The position numbers and the translations under genes are program-made. A stretch of 64,000 nucleotides of DNA, taken from assembly GCF_012927125.1 (NCBI RefSeq), contig NZ_JABBFZ010000010.1, positions 124,001-188,000 of the forward strand, read 5' to 3'. Below the pieces are notes generated by a model. That model worked only from the letters and a program-made list of their open reading frames with translations. It made no database searches and had not been told where the DNA came from. The stretch is from Paraburkholderia antibiotica (lineage in GTDB: Bacteria > Pseudomonadota > Gammaproteobacteria > Burkholderiales > Burkholderiaceae). This document shows, one piece after another, positions 29,001 to 36,800 of this stretch. Every line of letters begins with the position of its first letter. The stretch's first letter is position 1.

Positions 29001-32000
29001 TCGACACGGTGTCGAACTCGGTGTCGACCGGCATGACGTCGTTGTCGTCGGGCATCGACGCGACCAACAGCACGGTGGCGAACCTGTCGGTGTCCGCATC
29101 GACCGGCATGGCCTCGTTGTCCACGGTCATCGATACGACCAACAGCACGTTGGCCGTCGTGTCGGGTTCGGCTTCGACGAGCGTTCTGTCGCTGTCCACG
29201 GGCATCGATAGTCTGTCGACGTCCAACTCGACCGGCATCGCGTCGCTGTCGACGGGTCTCGATACGGCCAACAGCACGGTGTCGAGCCTGTCGGTGTCGA
29301 CCTCGACGAGCGTCGATTCGCTGTCGACGGGTCTGTCGACGACGAACAGCAATATCGCCAGCGTGTCGGTGTCGGCCTCGACCGGTGCGGCCTCGCTGTC
29401 GACCGCGCTCGACACGACCAGCAGCAACCTGACGAGCCTGTCGTCGTCCACTTCGACGGGCATCGATTCGCTGTCGACGGGCCTCACGGGTGTGGCGAGC
29501 AGCGTCACGTCGCTGTCGGCGGGTATCGACACGGTGTCGAACTCGGTGTCGACCGGCATGACGTCGCTGTCGAGCGGCATCGATACGACCAACAGCACGG
29601 TGGGGAGCCTCTCGGTGTCGGCCTCGACCGGCCTGACGTCGCTGTCGACCGGTCTCGATACGACGACCAGCAACCTGACGAGCGTGTCGGTCTCGGCATC
29701 GGCGGGCATCTCGTCGCTGTCGACGTCGATCGACACGACCAATAGCAATCTGACGAGCGTGTCGGTGTCGACTTCGAGCGGCGTGAAGTCGCTGTCGACC
29801 GGTGTCGCGAGCCTGTCAGCGTCGGCCTCGACGACGCTGTCGACGGCGTCGGACAACATCGATAGCCTGTCGACGGGTCTGGCGACGACCGACAGCACGG
29901 TCTCGACGCTGTCGACGAATCTGGACACGACCAACAGCAATCTGGCGAGCGTGTCGACGTCGGCGTCGAGCGGTGTGAGCTCGCTGTCGAGCGCGGTATC
30001 GACGACGACGAGCAGCATTGCGAGCCTGTCGGTGTCGAGCTCGACGGGGATGTCGTCGCTGTCGACGACGCTCGACACGACCAACAGCAACCTGACGAGC
30101 CTGTCGTCGTCCACCTCGACCGGCATGAACTCGCTGTCGACCAGCCTGTCGACGGCAACGACGAATGTCGCGTCGCTGTCTTCCGGCCTCGAAACGGCGT
30201 CGTTGTCCGCCTCGACGGGCATTGCGTCGGTATCGAGCGGTCTGTCGACGACGGACAGCACGGTGGCGAGCCTGTCGGTGTCGACGTCGACCAGTGTCGG
30301 TTCGCTGTCGAGCGGGCTGTCCACGACGAACAGCAACCTATCGAGCGTGTCGGTGTCGGCCTCGACCGGTTTGGCATCGCTGTCGACGGGACTCGACACG
30401 ACCTCCAGCAACCTGACGAGCCTCTCGGCATCCACGTCGACGAGCGTCAATTCGCTGTCGAGCGGCTTGTCGACCACGACCAGCAACGTCGCGAGTCTGT
30501 CGGCGTCCAGTTCGACTGGCCTCCTGTCGCTGTCGACGGGTCTCGACACGGTAAGCAGCGATCTCACCGAACTGTCCGGCTCCACGTCGGTCGGCATGAC
30601 CTCGCTGTCGAGCGGTTTGTCGACGACGGACAGCAAGCTGACGAATCTGTCGGTCTCCAGTTCGACGGGTCTGTCTTCGCTGTCGAGCGGTTTGTCGACC
30701 ACGACCAGCACCATCACCAGCCTGTCCGCATCGACGTCGGCCGGTGTCACGTCGCTGTCGAGCGGTCTGTCGACCACTGACAGCAATCTCGCGAGCCTGT
30801 CGGTCTCCAGCTCGGCGGGTGTCGCATCGCTGTCGACGGGTCTCGACGCGACCAACAGCAACCTGACGAGTCTGTCGACGTCCACCTCGACCGGCGTGAC
30901 CTCGCTGTCGACCGGCCTCGCCAGCACCAGCAGCACGCTGGCCAGCGTGTCGGCCTCCACGTCGACCGGAATCGACTCGCTGTCGACCGGCCTGTCGACG
31001 ACCGGCAGCACCATCACGAGCCTGTCCGCCTCGACCTCGAGCGGTATCACGTCGCTGTCGACCGGTCTGGCCGGCGCGACGAGCAGCGTCGACTCGCTGT
31101 CCACCGGATTGAACTCGGTCTCGGCCTCGGCTTCGACGGGTGTTGCGTCGCTGTCGTCCGGGTTGTCGAGCACGAACAATGCGCTGACGAACGTGTCGGT
31201 TTCCGCCTCCGCGGGCATCAACTCGCTGTCGACCGGCCTGTCGGGCGCCGATAGCGCGGTGGCCAGCCTGTCGGTCTCGGGATCGACGAGCCTGTCGTCG
31301 TTGTCGACCGGTCTGTCGACGGCGACGAACAACATCGCGAGCCTGTCCACGTCGACCTCGACCGGCCTCAGCTCCGTGTCGACCAGCTTGTCGTCGGCCA
31401 CCAGCAACATCGCGGATCTGTCGGTGGGCCAGGCGAGCCTCTCGGTCTCCGCGTCGGCGGGTATCGCGGGTCTGACGACCGATCTGTCGACGACCAACAG
31501 CACGCTGTCGAGCATGTCGTATTCGGCGTCGACCGGACTCGTGTCGCTGTCGGCCGGTTTGTCGACGGCTAACAGCGATATCGGCAGTCTGTCGGTGTCC
31601 ACGTCGACGGGGCAGGCTTCGCTGTCGAGCGGGTTGAGCACGACGAACAGCACGGTTGCCAGCTTGTCGGTGTCGAGTTCGACGGGCGTCGCGTCGCTGT
31701 CGACGGCACTGTCGACGACCGACAGCAACGTGTTCAGCCTGTCGGTGTCGGCTTCGACCGGAATCGATTCGCTGTCGACAGGTATGTCGACCACGTCGAG
31801 CGATCTGTACAGCATGTCCGCATCGACGTCGACGGGGGTCTCGTCGCTGTCCAGCGGTCTGTTCTCGACGGTCAGCACGGTAAGCAGCCTGTCCACGGCG
31901 ACGCTCGGCAACGTGAATTCGTTGTCGACGATGCTGTCGACGCTGTCGGCTTCGTCGTCGACGAGCATCAGCACGCTGTGGACGGGTGTGACTTCGCTGT

Positions 32001-33760
32001 CCACCGGCTTCGGTGTGTTGTCCACGACGGTCGTCAACCTGTCGAGTTCGGCATCGACCGGCATCTCGTCGCTGTCGACCAGCCTCGACTCCACGAACTC
32101 GGGCATTGCCAGCGTATCGACGTCGGCTTCGAGCGGTATCTCGTCGCTGTCGAGCAGCCTGTCGAGCACGAACAGCAACATGACCAGCCTGTCGACCTCG
32201 ACTTCGGTCGGTATCGCGTCGGTATCGACGAGCCTCGACTCGGTGTCGGCTTCGACGTCCACGGGCATCGACTCGCTGTCGACGTCGGCGTCGAGCGGTA
32301 TCGCCGCACTGTCGAGCGGCCTGTCCACGACCGATAGCACGGTCGCCAGCCTGTCGAGCTCGACTTCGTCCGGCGTGAGTTCGCTGTCGACCACGTTCAA
32401 TTCGCTCTCCAGCGGTTTGTCGACCACGGATAGCACGGTCGCGAGCCTGTCGTCGTCGACCTCGACGGGTATCGATTCGCTGTCGACGAGCGTCGACACG
32501 CTGTCCACCGGCTTGTCGACCACCAACAGCAACGTGGCCGATCTGTCGACTTCGACCTCCACCGGTATGAGTTCGCTGTCGACCAGTGTGGATTCGCTGT
32601 CGAGCGGTTTGTCGACGACGAACAGCAACCTGACCAGCCTGTCGACCTCCGTGTCGACGAGCATCGACTATGTGGTCGGCGGCGTTACCTCGCTGTCGAG
32701 CGGCATGAGTTCGTTGTCGGCGTCGGCCTCGACGGGCGTCAACTCGCTGTCGACGGCGCTCGATCAGGTTTCGGCGTCGACCTCGACCAGCACCGCGTCG
32801 CTGTCCACCTCGACTTCGGCGAGCGTGAGTTCGTTGTCGACCAGCGTGAATTCGCTGTCGACGGGTGTGAGCTCGTTGTCGACCGGCCTGTCTACGACGA
32901 ATTCGACGGTCGCTTCGCTGTCGACCACGATCGAACCGGTAGTCAGCCAGATCAGTACCGCCGCCAGCAGCGGCAACCTGTTCAGCGGTACGCAGGTGGG
33001 CGGTATGAACACCAACGGCACGGTGCAGACACGCGGGCAAAGCGGCGTTGCCGTGACCAACGTGGTGGCCGCGGGTTGCTCGTCGGTGTCGGGTATCGAC
33101 GCGACCGGCACGGGTCTGTGTTCGACGGCTAGCGCCGACGGTGCGACGGCCTACGGCTCGAATGCGGTGGCGAGCGCGGAGAACACGACTGCCATCGGTT
33201 TCCGTGCGGCGGCGACCTACGTGGGGGCCGTGGCGATTGGTTACAACGCACGGGCGGTTGCGGATCCGACGGTCGCGATTGGCGCGAACTCGCTGGCATC
33301 CGGCAACAACTCGGTCGCTCTCGGCGCGTCGGCGTCGGCTGTCGGTTCGAACTCGGTGGCGTTGGGCGCCGGCTCGGTTGCAACGCAGGACAACACGGTG
33401 TCCGTCGGCTCGCAGGGTAGCGAGCGCCGGATCACGAACGTGGCGGATGGCGTGAATGCGACCGACGCTGTCAACGTCGGCCAGTTGAACAGGGCGGTGG
33501 GCAGCGTCCAGAACCAGATCAACGACGTCGCTCGTAACGCGTACTCGGGTGTGGCCGCGGCTACCGCGCTGTCGATGATTCCGGAGGTCGATATGAACAA
33601 GAACTTCTCGTTCGGTATCGGCACGGCGAACTACTCGGGCTACCAGGCTGTGGCGTTTGGCAGTACTGCACGTATCACGCAGAACATCAAGGTCAAGGGT
33701 GGCGTGGCGATCAGCGCAGGCAAGACCGCCGTGGGCGCCGGTGCGGCGTACCAACGATGA
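23084..33760 (+). CDS. Giant trimeric autotransporter adhesin 1 (YadA-like, SLST repeats)
   Basis: 3,558 aa from MNKSYRSIYNETLGTWVAVS, the extended signal peptide region (ESPR) that marks trimeric autotransporters; the frame is open from 22925, but the ESPR fixes the start. The order is ESPR and signal peptide (1-70), a region with a Cys (CGML), a YadA-type head of AxGxxSxAxG repeats (about 185-420), and the HANS neck ending LRRVTNVADGSAQQDAVT (about 430-455). A very long Ser/Thr-rich stalk (about 458-3275) follows, with SLST-type repeats and few charged or aromatic residues. A second small head (about 3350-3440), the neck ERRITNVADGVNATDAVNVG and a YadA anchor (about 3490-3558) ending GVAISAGKTAVGAGAAYQR complete it. 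It is secreted to the outer membrane (type Vc), where the anchor forms a trimeric 12-strand barrel. The likely role is adhesion or aggregation. Confidence 0.95.
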   Translation: MNKSYRSIYNETLGTWVAVSEIETARGKKNRSKVVSGTTIGRALLAVSLAGGVYISDIAPTMAAVAVAGSTNNSADSTGTVTTNGNTLSASFTGVALAGSAACGMLTPANGSSVSSMIYGSDSMYTDGLYGFGAQTTAVGTATATNAGDGVTTGNTTGFLTTSSAAQTIGNVALSATSTNAAGKSANILAYGLNSLATGCGSQATGMGATAMGWGAVASGAGAAALGINSTASGQGSFAYGTYATASGTDTIAMGTLATAAGTSGIAIGASSNVTSDAISGIAIGQAATASGAYGIAEGDSSVAGATGQNVVIGSAATTANGGSSTGGAVAVGRAQTATGDGAVALGSSNVATGQGTIALGNNVTATADGAIALGNGTTNTATDAVAIGSGANAQGSNSVAIGAGSTTSATVPATTAYLTGTTAAGEVSVGNDTTLRRVTNVADGSAQQDAVTVHQLSTSDSSLSTAIASVSTGLSTTNSSMTVLSISTSSGIVSLDASLSTTNSSIDALNASTSSGISGLTTSLSTTNSNLMAVSASASSGMTSLSSGLSSTNVSLSTLSMSTATGLSTTNSSLTSLSTTTGASLSTLTASLSSTNSSLTDLSSSTSSTFSTTTDAITSLSMSSSNSIAATNSSLSALSLSTSTGLNTLSTSIQDLSDSASTSIAGLNTSISSTNSSMAVLSTTTATSVDSLSTGVTSVSTTVSALSGSLSTTASSLISLSVSASTSIAPLSTTLDGLTTQVSTSVASISSGMDTLSMSTSNATNALNTNVTNLSNSTSSGIASLSTALDSTDNSVASLSVSSSTGIGALSTTMATLSTGVDSLSTGLDSTTSALSSVSSSASTSLGSLSTGLAGVSSGVASVSQSMSVGYASLSTSVDSLSTSTSTSLADTDTNIANLSSSTSTGISSLSTSLSSAISNVSSLSVSGSTSVTSLSTALSTTDSNVFSLSVSSSTGLTSLSTGLSTTTSDLFSLSNSTSTSVMSLSTSVDSLSGSTSTSIATIDTGISSLSVGISTTNSSISSVSSSLTTTNSNLASLSSSTSSGIDLLTTGLSTTNSNIASVSTSASTSAASLLQSVSTTNSNLASLSGSTSTSVASLSSGLSTATTSIGSLSTGIDSLSMSTSTGLTTLSTGLDSTNSSVNALSLSASTGLASLSGSISTVADNVTSLSSGLVTTDSSIASLSTSVDTTNNTITSLSASASTSTDALTTSLSATTSNLSSLSASSSAGIASLSSGLDTTNSSLTGLSVSTAANVTSLSTGLVGATSSITSLSTGVDSLSTSLDTTASTLSSVSASASTSVGSLSAGLSTTNSTVASLSVSNSTGVASLSTSVDTLTSDLSGLSTSTAANVSSLSTGLVGATSSITSLSSGLDTAVASASTGIASLSSGLDTTNSTLTSVSASTSAGVGSLSTGLTATNSSVAALSASASTSAASLSTGLDAVGSNISTLSTSTASSVNSLSTSVAGAASGIVSLSSGLDTATTSASTGIASLSTNLVTTNSTLVSVSTSASAGVASLSTGLGSTNSTLASVSSSASTTASSLSTGLDTANSTVSSVSVSTSTSVDSLSTGLSTTNSNIASVSVSASTGAASLSTALDTTSSNLTSLSSSTSTGIDSLSTGLTGVASNVTSLSAGIDTVSNSVSTGMTSLSSGIDTTNSTVANLSVSASTGLTSLSTGLDTTTSNLTSVSVSASAGISSLSTSIDTTNSNLTSVSVSTSSGVKSLSTGVASLSASASTTLSTASDNIDSLSTGLATTDSTVSTLSTNLDTTNSNLASVSSSASSGVSSLSSAVSTTTSSIASLSVSSSTGMSSLSTTLDTTNSNLTSLSSSTSTGMNSLSTSVTGLSASMSSGVSTVLSNIDSLSSGLSTTGSTVASLSTSLDTTNSDLASVSVSASSGVSSLSSGLSTTNSNIASVSVSASTGVASLSTGLDTTNSNVASLSASSSTSVSSLSTGLASAASSVTSLSAGIDTVSNSVSTGMTSLSSGIDATNSTVANLSVSASTGMASLSTVIDTTNSTLAVVSGSASTSVLSLSTGIDSLSTSNSTGIASLSTGLDTANSTVSSLSVSTSTSVDSLSTGLSTTNSNIASVSVSASTGAASLSTALDTTSSNLTSLSSSTSTGIDSLSTGLTGVASSVTSLSAGIDTVSNSVSTGMTSLSSGIDTTNSTVGSLSVSASTGLTSLSTGLDTTTSNLTSVSVSASAGISSLSTSIDTTNSNLTSVSVSTSSGVKSLSTGVASLSASASTTLSTASDNIDSLSTGLATTDSTVSTLSTNLDTTNSNLASVSTSASSGVSSLSSAVSTTTSSIASLSVSSSTGMSSLSTTLDTTNSNLTSLSSSTSTGMNSLSTSLSTATTNVASLSSGLETASLSASTGIASVSSGLSTTDSTVASLSVSTSTSVGSLSSGLSTTNSNLSSVSVSASTGLASLSTGLDTTSSNLTSLSASTSTSVNSLSSGLSTTTSNVASLSASSSTGLLSLSTGLDTVSSDLTELSGSTSVGMTSLSSGLSTTDSKLTNLSVSSSTGLSSLSSGLSTTTSTITSLSASTSAGVTSLSSGLSTTDSNLASLSVSSSAGVASLSTGLDATNSNLTSLSTSTSTGVTSLSTGLASTSSTLASVSASTSTGIDSLSTGLSTTGSTITSLSASTSSGITSLSTGLAGATSSVDSLSTGLNSVSASASTGVASLSSGLSSTNNALTNVSVSASAGINSLSTGLSGADSAVASLSVSGSTSLSSLSTGLSTATNNIASLSTSTSTGLSSVSTSLSSATSNIADLSVGQASLSVSASAGIAGLTTDLSTTNSTLSSMSYSASTGLVSLSAGLSTANSDIGSLSVSTSTGQASLSSGLSTTNSTVASLSVSSSTGVASLSTALSTTDSNVFSLSVSASTGIDSLSTGMSTTSSDLYSMSASTSTGVSSLSSGLFSTVSTVSSLSTATLGNVNSLSTMLSTLSASSSTSISTLWTGVTSLSTGFGVLSTTVVNLSSSASTGISSLSTSLDSTNSGIASVSTSASSGISSLSSSLSSTNSNMTSLSTSTSVGIASVSTSLDSVSASTSTGIDSLSTSASSGIAALSSGLSTTDSTVASLSSSTSSGVSSLSTTFNSLSSGLSTTDSTVASLSSSTSTGIDSLSTSVDTLSTGLSTTNSNVADLSTSTSTGMSSLSTSVDSLSSGLSTTNSNLTSLSTSVSTSIDYVVGGVTSLSSGMSSLSASASTGVNSLSTALDQVSASTSTSTASLSTSTSASVSSLSTSVNSLSTGVSSLSTGLSTTNSTVASLSTTIEPVVSQISTAASSGNLFSGTQVGGMNTNGTVQTRGQSGVAVTNVVAAGCSSVSGIDATGTGLCSTASADGATAYGSNAVASAENTTAIGFRAAATYVGAVAIGYNARAVADPTVAIGANSLASGNNSVALGASASAVGSNSVALGAGSVATQDNTVSVGSQGSERRITNVADGVNATDAVNVGQLNRAVGSVQNQINDVARNAYSGVAAATALSMIPEVDMNKNFSFGIGTANYSGYQAVAFGSTARITQNIKVKGGVAISAGKTAVGAGAAYQR
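27711..28615 (+). repeat. Long internal duplication in adhesin 1, copy 1
   Basis: About 905 bp nearly identical to 29241-30145. The start-to-start distance is 1,530 bp (510 codons, in frame). Only scattered substitutions separate the copies, for example SSVSVSTSTS versus SSLSVSTSTS and TVANLSV versus TVGSLSV in the products. Confidence 0.9.
29241..30145 (+). repeat. Long internal duplication in adhesin 1, copy 2
   Basis: Second copy of 27711-28615, offset exactly 1,530 bp and in frame. The spacer of about 625 bp between copies contains a further partial copy near 28,970-29,100 (SAGIDTVSNSVSTGMTSLSS). Confidence 0.9.
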
Positions 33761-33790
33761 TGAACGAGCTTAGTGCAAATTCCATGCGTG

Positions 33791-33812
33791 CCGGTCGGAT
33801 CGCTCCGACCGG
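33791..33812 (+). other. Hairpin between the two adhesin genes
   Basis: A perfect 9-bp stem (CCGGTCGGA / TCCGACCGG) with loop TCGC, 30 bases after the first adhesin stop and without a T-run. It could be a processing or partial-termination element that lets the two genes be expressed at different levels. Confidence 0.5.
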
Positions 33813-33875
33813 AGCACCGGCCGACCCATCGATTGCAGCGAAGGCGTTTGCTGTTTCCTTTGAGTACGAAACAGA

Positions 33876-36800
33876 ATGAATAAGAATTACCGCAGTATTT
33901 ATAACGAGACGCTTGGCGCGTGGGTGGCGGTCAGCGAGATCGACACCGCGCGCGGCAAGAAAAGTCGTTCGAAATCCGTAGCCGGGCCGGCGCTCGGGCG
34001 AGCTGTATTGGCCATGTCTGTGGCTGGGGTGCTGTCCGGCGGGGCACTGGATCCGGCCTACGCCGGTCTTGTAACCGGCAACGCTGCAAAGCTTGGGGAC
34101 TCCGCTTACAGTAGCGACACGGCTGTCGTCAGCTATCACTATTATCAGGGTAACTCCACGGCATCTATTGGTGGTGTTGCACTTGCCGGGGCGGTGGACT
34201 GCGGCATGTTGGTGCCCTACGGCACCACCGTCACGTCCTCCACCACCAACGGGGTCGGTATTACCAATTCTGTCGCAGCGACGTCGGCGACGATTTATGG
34301 TACCAACTCGTCTTATAAAGGGGGGCTGTACGGATTTGGTGCGCAGACGAGCGTGGCGAATTACGGCACGTCGTCGAACGCCGGTACCGGAAATAGCGGG
34401 ATCACGCCGACGTGGACGGCCGCGGGGACCGTTTCCGGTAACTTGCTCGCGTACACGGGTTCGAATGGCTCATCGAACGCTAGCACCGGTACTGGCACGA
34501 ATACCACCAATCTGGGCAATATTGTTGCAACCAGCATCAATACGCTTGCCACCGGATGCGGCTCCCAGGCTACCGGCCTGGGTTCGACCGCGCTCGGCTG
34601 GGGTGCCGCAGCGTCGGGTACCGGGGCCCTTTCCATGGGGATCAATTCGACGGCGTCTGGCCAGGGCTCATTCGCTTTCGGCGCCTGGTCGACCGCGTCG
34701 GGCACGGATTCCCTCGCGATGGGTGCGTTGACGACCGCCGCCTCGACGGGTGCTATCGCATTGGGTTCCGCTACGAATGTGGGTACAGGTGTGGCGTCGG
34801 GTATTGCGATCGGCAATCTCGCCACCGTAAGTGGTGCCTACGGGATCGCACAGGGCGACAGCTCGGTAGCGGGTGCCACTGGCCAGAACGTTGCGATCGG
34901 CAACAGTGCGTCGGCCACGGCAGGCACCGGCGCGGGTGGTGCAGTTGCGCTCGGCTCGATGACCAATGCGACCGGCGATGGCGCACTCGCGATAGGCAGG
35001 AGCGGCACCGCCGTCGGTACGGCCGCGATGGCGCTGGGCAATGCCTCCTCGGCGACCGGCGACGGCGCGATCGCGATGGGCAATACCGCGGTGGCGAACG
35101 GCACGAACGCGGTGGCTATCGGTAACGGTGCGAGCGCCCAGTACGATGGCAGCGTCGCGATCGGCGCGGGTTCCACGACGGCCGGCAGCGCATCCGCTGC
35201 GCTCGGTTACGGGACCAGCACGACGGCAAGCGGCGAAGTGTCGTTTGGCGCGGCGGGCAATCTCCGAAGGTTGACCAACGTGGCGGACGGCGCCGACCCG
35301 CAGGATGTCGCGACCGTTGCGCAGTTGAGCACCGTTGTGAGTGCGCTGGAGCCGGGGGTGGCTTCGATTTCCACCGCGGGGAGTACGCTCGCCGCAAATC
35401 TGACCAGCCTGTCGACGTCAGCATCGACCGGTCTCGATACGATCGGCCAGGGCATTACCGGCGCGAACAGCACCGTCTCGTCGCTGTCGTCGTCGGCATC
35501 GACGTCCATCGCAGGGCTCAATACGAGCCTGTCCACGACGAATAGCAACCTCACGGTCCTGACGACGTCGATGTCGAGCGGTATCGACGCGCTGGGGACG
35601 AGCCTGTCCACGACGGGTAGCGATCTCGACGCGTTGTCGTCCTCGACGGCAAGCAACCTGTCGAGCACGAACAGCACGCTGAGCGCGCTGTCGAATTCGG
35701 CGTCCACCGGCCTGATCACGCTGTCGACGAGCATGAGCGTTGCGAACAGCACGTTCCAATCGCTGTCGGTGTCGACAGCGGACCGCTTCGTGACCGCCAA
35801 CAGTTCGATCTCCTCGCTATCGCTGTCGACGTCGAATGCATTGACCTCGACCAATAGCAGTCTGAGCACGTTGTCGGATACGACCACCTCGACCATGGCC
35901 TCGCTCAGCAACAGCGCGACCAGCGTCAGCGGCTCGGTCTCGACGGGTCTCGACATGCTCACGACGAGTATGAGCACCACGTCTTCGTCGCTGCGCGTGC
36001 TGTCGCTGTCGACGTCGGATGCGATCGGTTCGATGTCGACGACCCTGTCGTCGCTCGATACCAATCTCACGCCGAGCCTGTCGACTCTGTCGGCGGGTGT
36101 TTCGTCGCTGACGGCGTCGACGTCGACCAACATCGCGTCGGTGTCGACGGGTATCGATTCGATCAGCACGTCGGCATCCACGAACATTGCCAGCGTTTCG
36201 ACCGCCCAGAGCTCGCTGTCCACTGCCGCGTCGACGGCGTTCTCGTCGATCGCGTCGAACGTAACCGGTCTGTCGACGTCCACCTCGACGGGCCTCGCGT
36301 CGCTGTCCACCGGCATCGCGTCGACCAACAACGATCTCAAGGTGATGTCGTCGTCGATCTCCAGCGGCCTGACTTCGGTGTCGTCGAGCGAGTCTTCGCT
36401 GTCCACCAGCATGACGTCGCTGTCGACGGGCATCGATACGGCGAACAGCACGATCTCGACGATGGCTTCGTCTGTGTCGGGCAACGAGGCTTCGCTGTCG
36501 TCGGTACTCGGCTCGACCCAGAGCAATCTTGCCGACCTGTCGACCTCTGGCGCGACGGGCATGGCGGCGTTGTCGGGCACACTCAATACGATTTCCAGCT
36601 CGGCATCCAGCGGTCTTGCGAGCTATAGCGTGGCCGTCGGCGTCCTGTCGGCGTCGGCATCGAGCAGCTTCGTGACGATGGCAAGCGGGCTCACGCGCAC
36701 GAACAGCTACCTCGATAGCCTGTCGGCATCGCTGTCGACCGGCAACGACTGGTTGGCGTCGTCGATGAGCACGATGGACAGCAACGTCGCGGATCTCTCG

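Larger units (their letters stand above)
24457..32910 (+). repeat. SLST coiled-coil stalk repeats of adhesin 1
   Basis: About 8.45 kb of degenerate in-frame repeats. The common period is 75 bp (25 residues), as in SLSTGLSTTNSNIA plus SVSVSASTGAA, that is two heptads plus an 11-residue unit. Shorter 7+11 units (SLSTSVD plus SLSTSTSTSLA) are interspersed. Hydrophobic L/I/V fall at regular core positions, as expected for a trimeric coiled coil. The DNA is rich in GTCGAC and TCGA because of the Leu-Ser-Thr codon series CTG-TCG-ACG. Confidence 0.9.

Noticed and set aside
25696-32664. A minus-strand open frame of 2,322 codons (and others of 1,138, 1,649 and 1,013 codons) opposite the adhesins
   Set aside because: They follow from the CTG-TCG-ACG codon periodicity of the sense strand. 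Their products are Val/Asp/Ser- or Arg-rich low-complexity sequence with no start signal or family resemblance. The sense strand has ESPR, heads, necks and anchors.
24457-32910. Repeat array that might be read as CRISPR or minisatellite
   Set aside because: The units are in-frame, degenerate, mostly 75 bp and encode coiled-coil repeats. There are no constant repeats with unique spacers and no cas genes.
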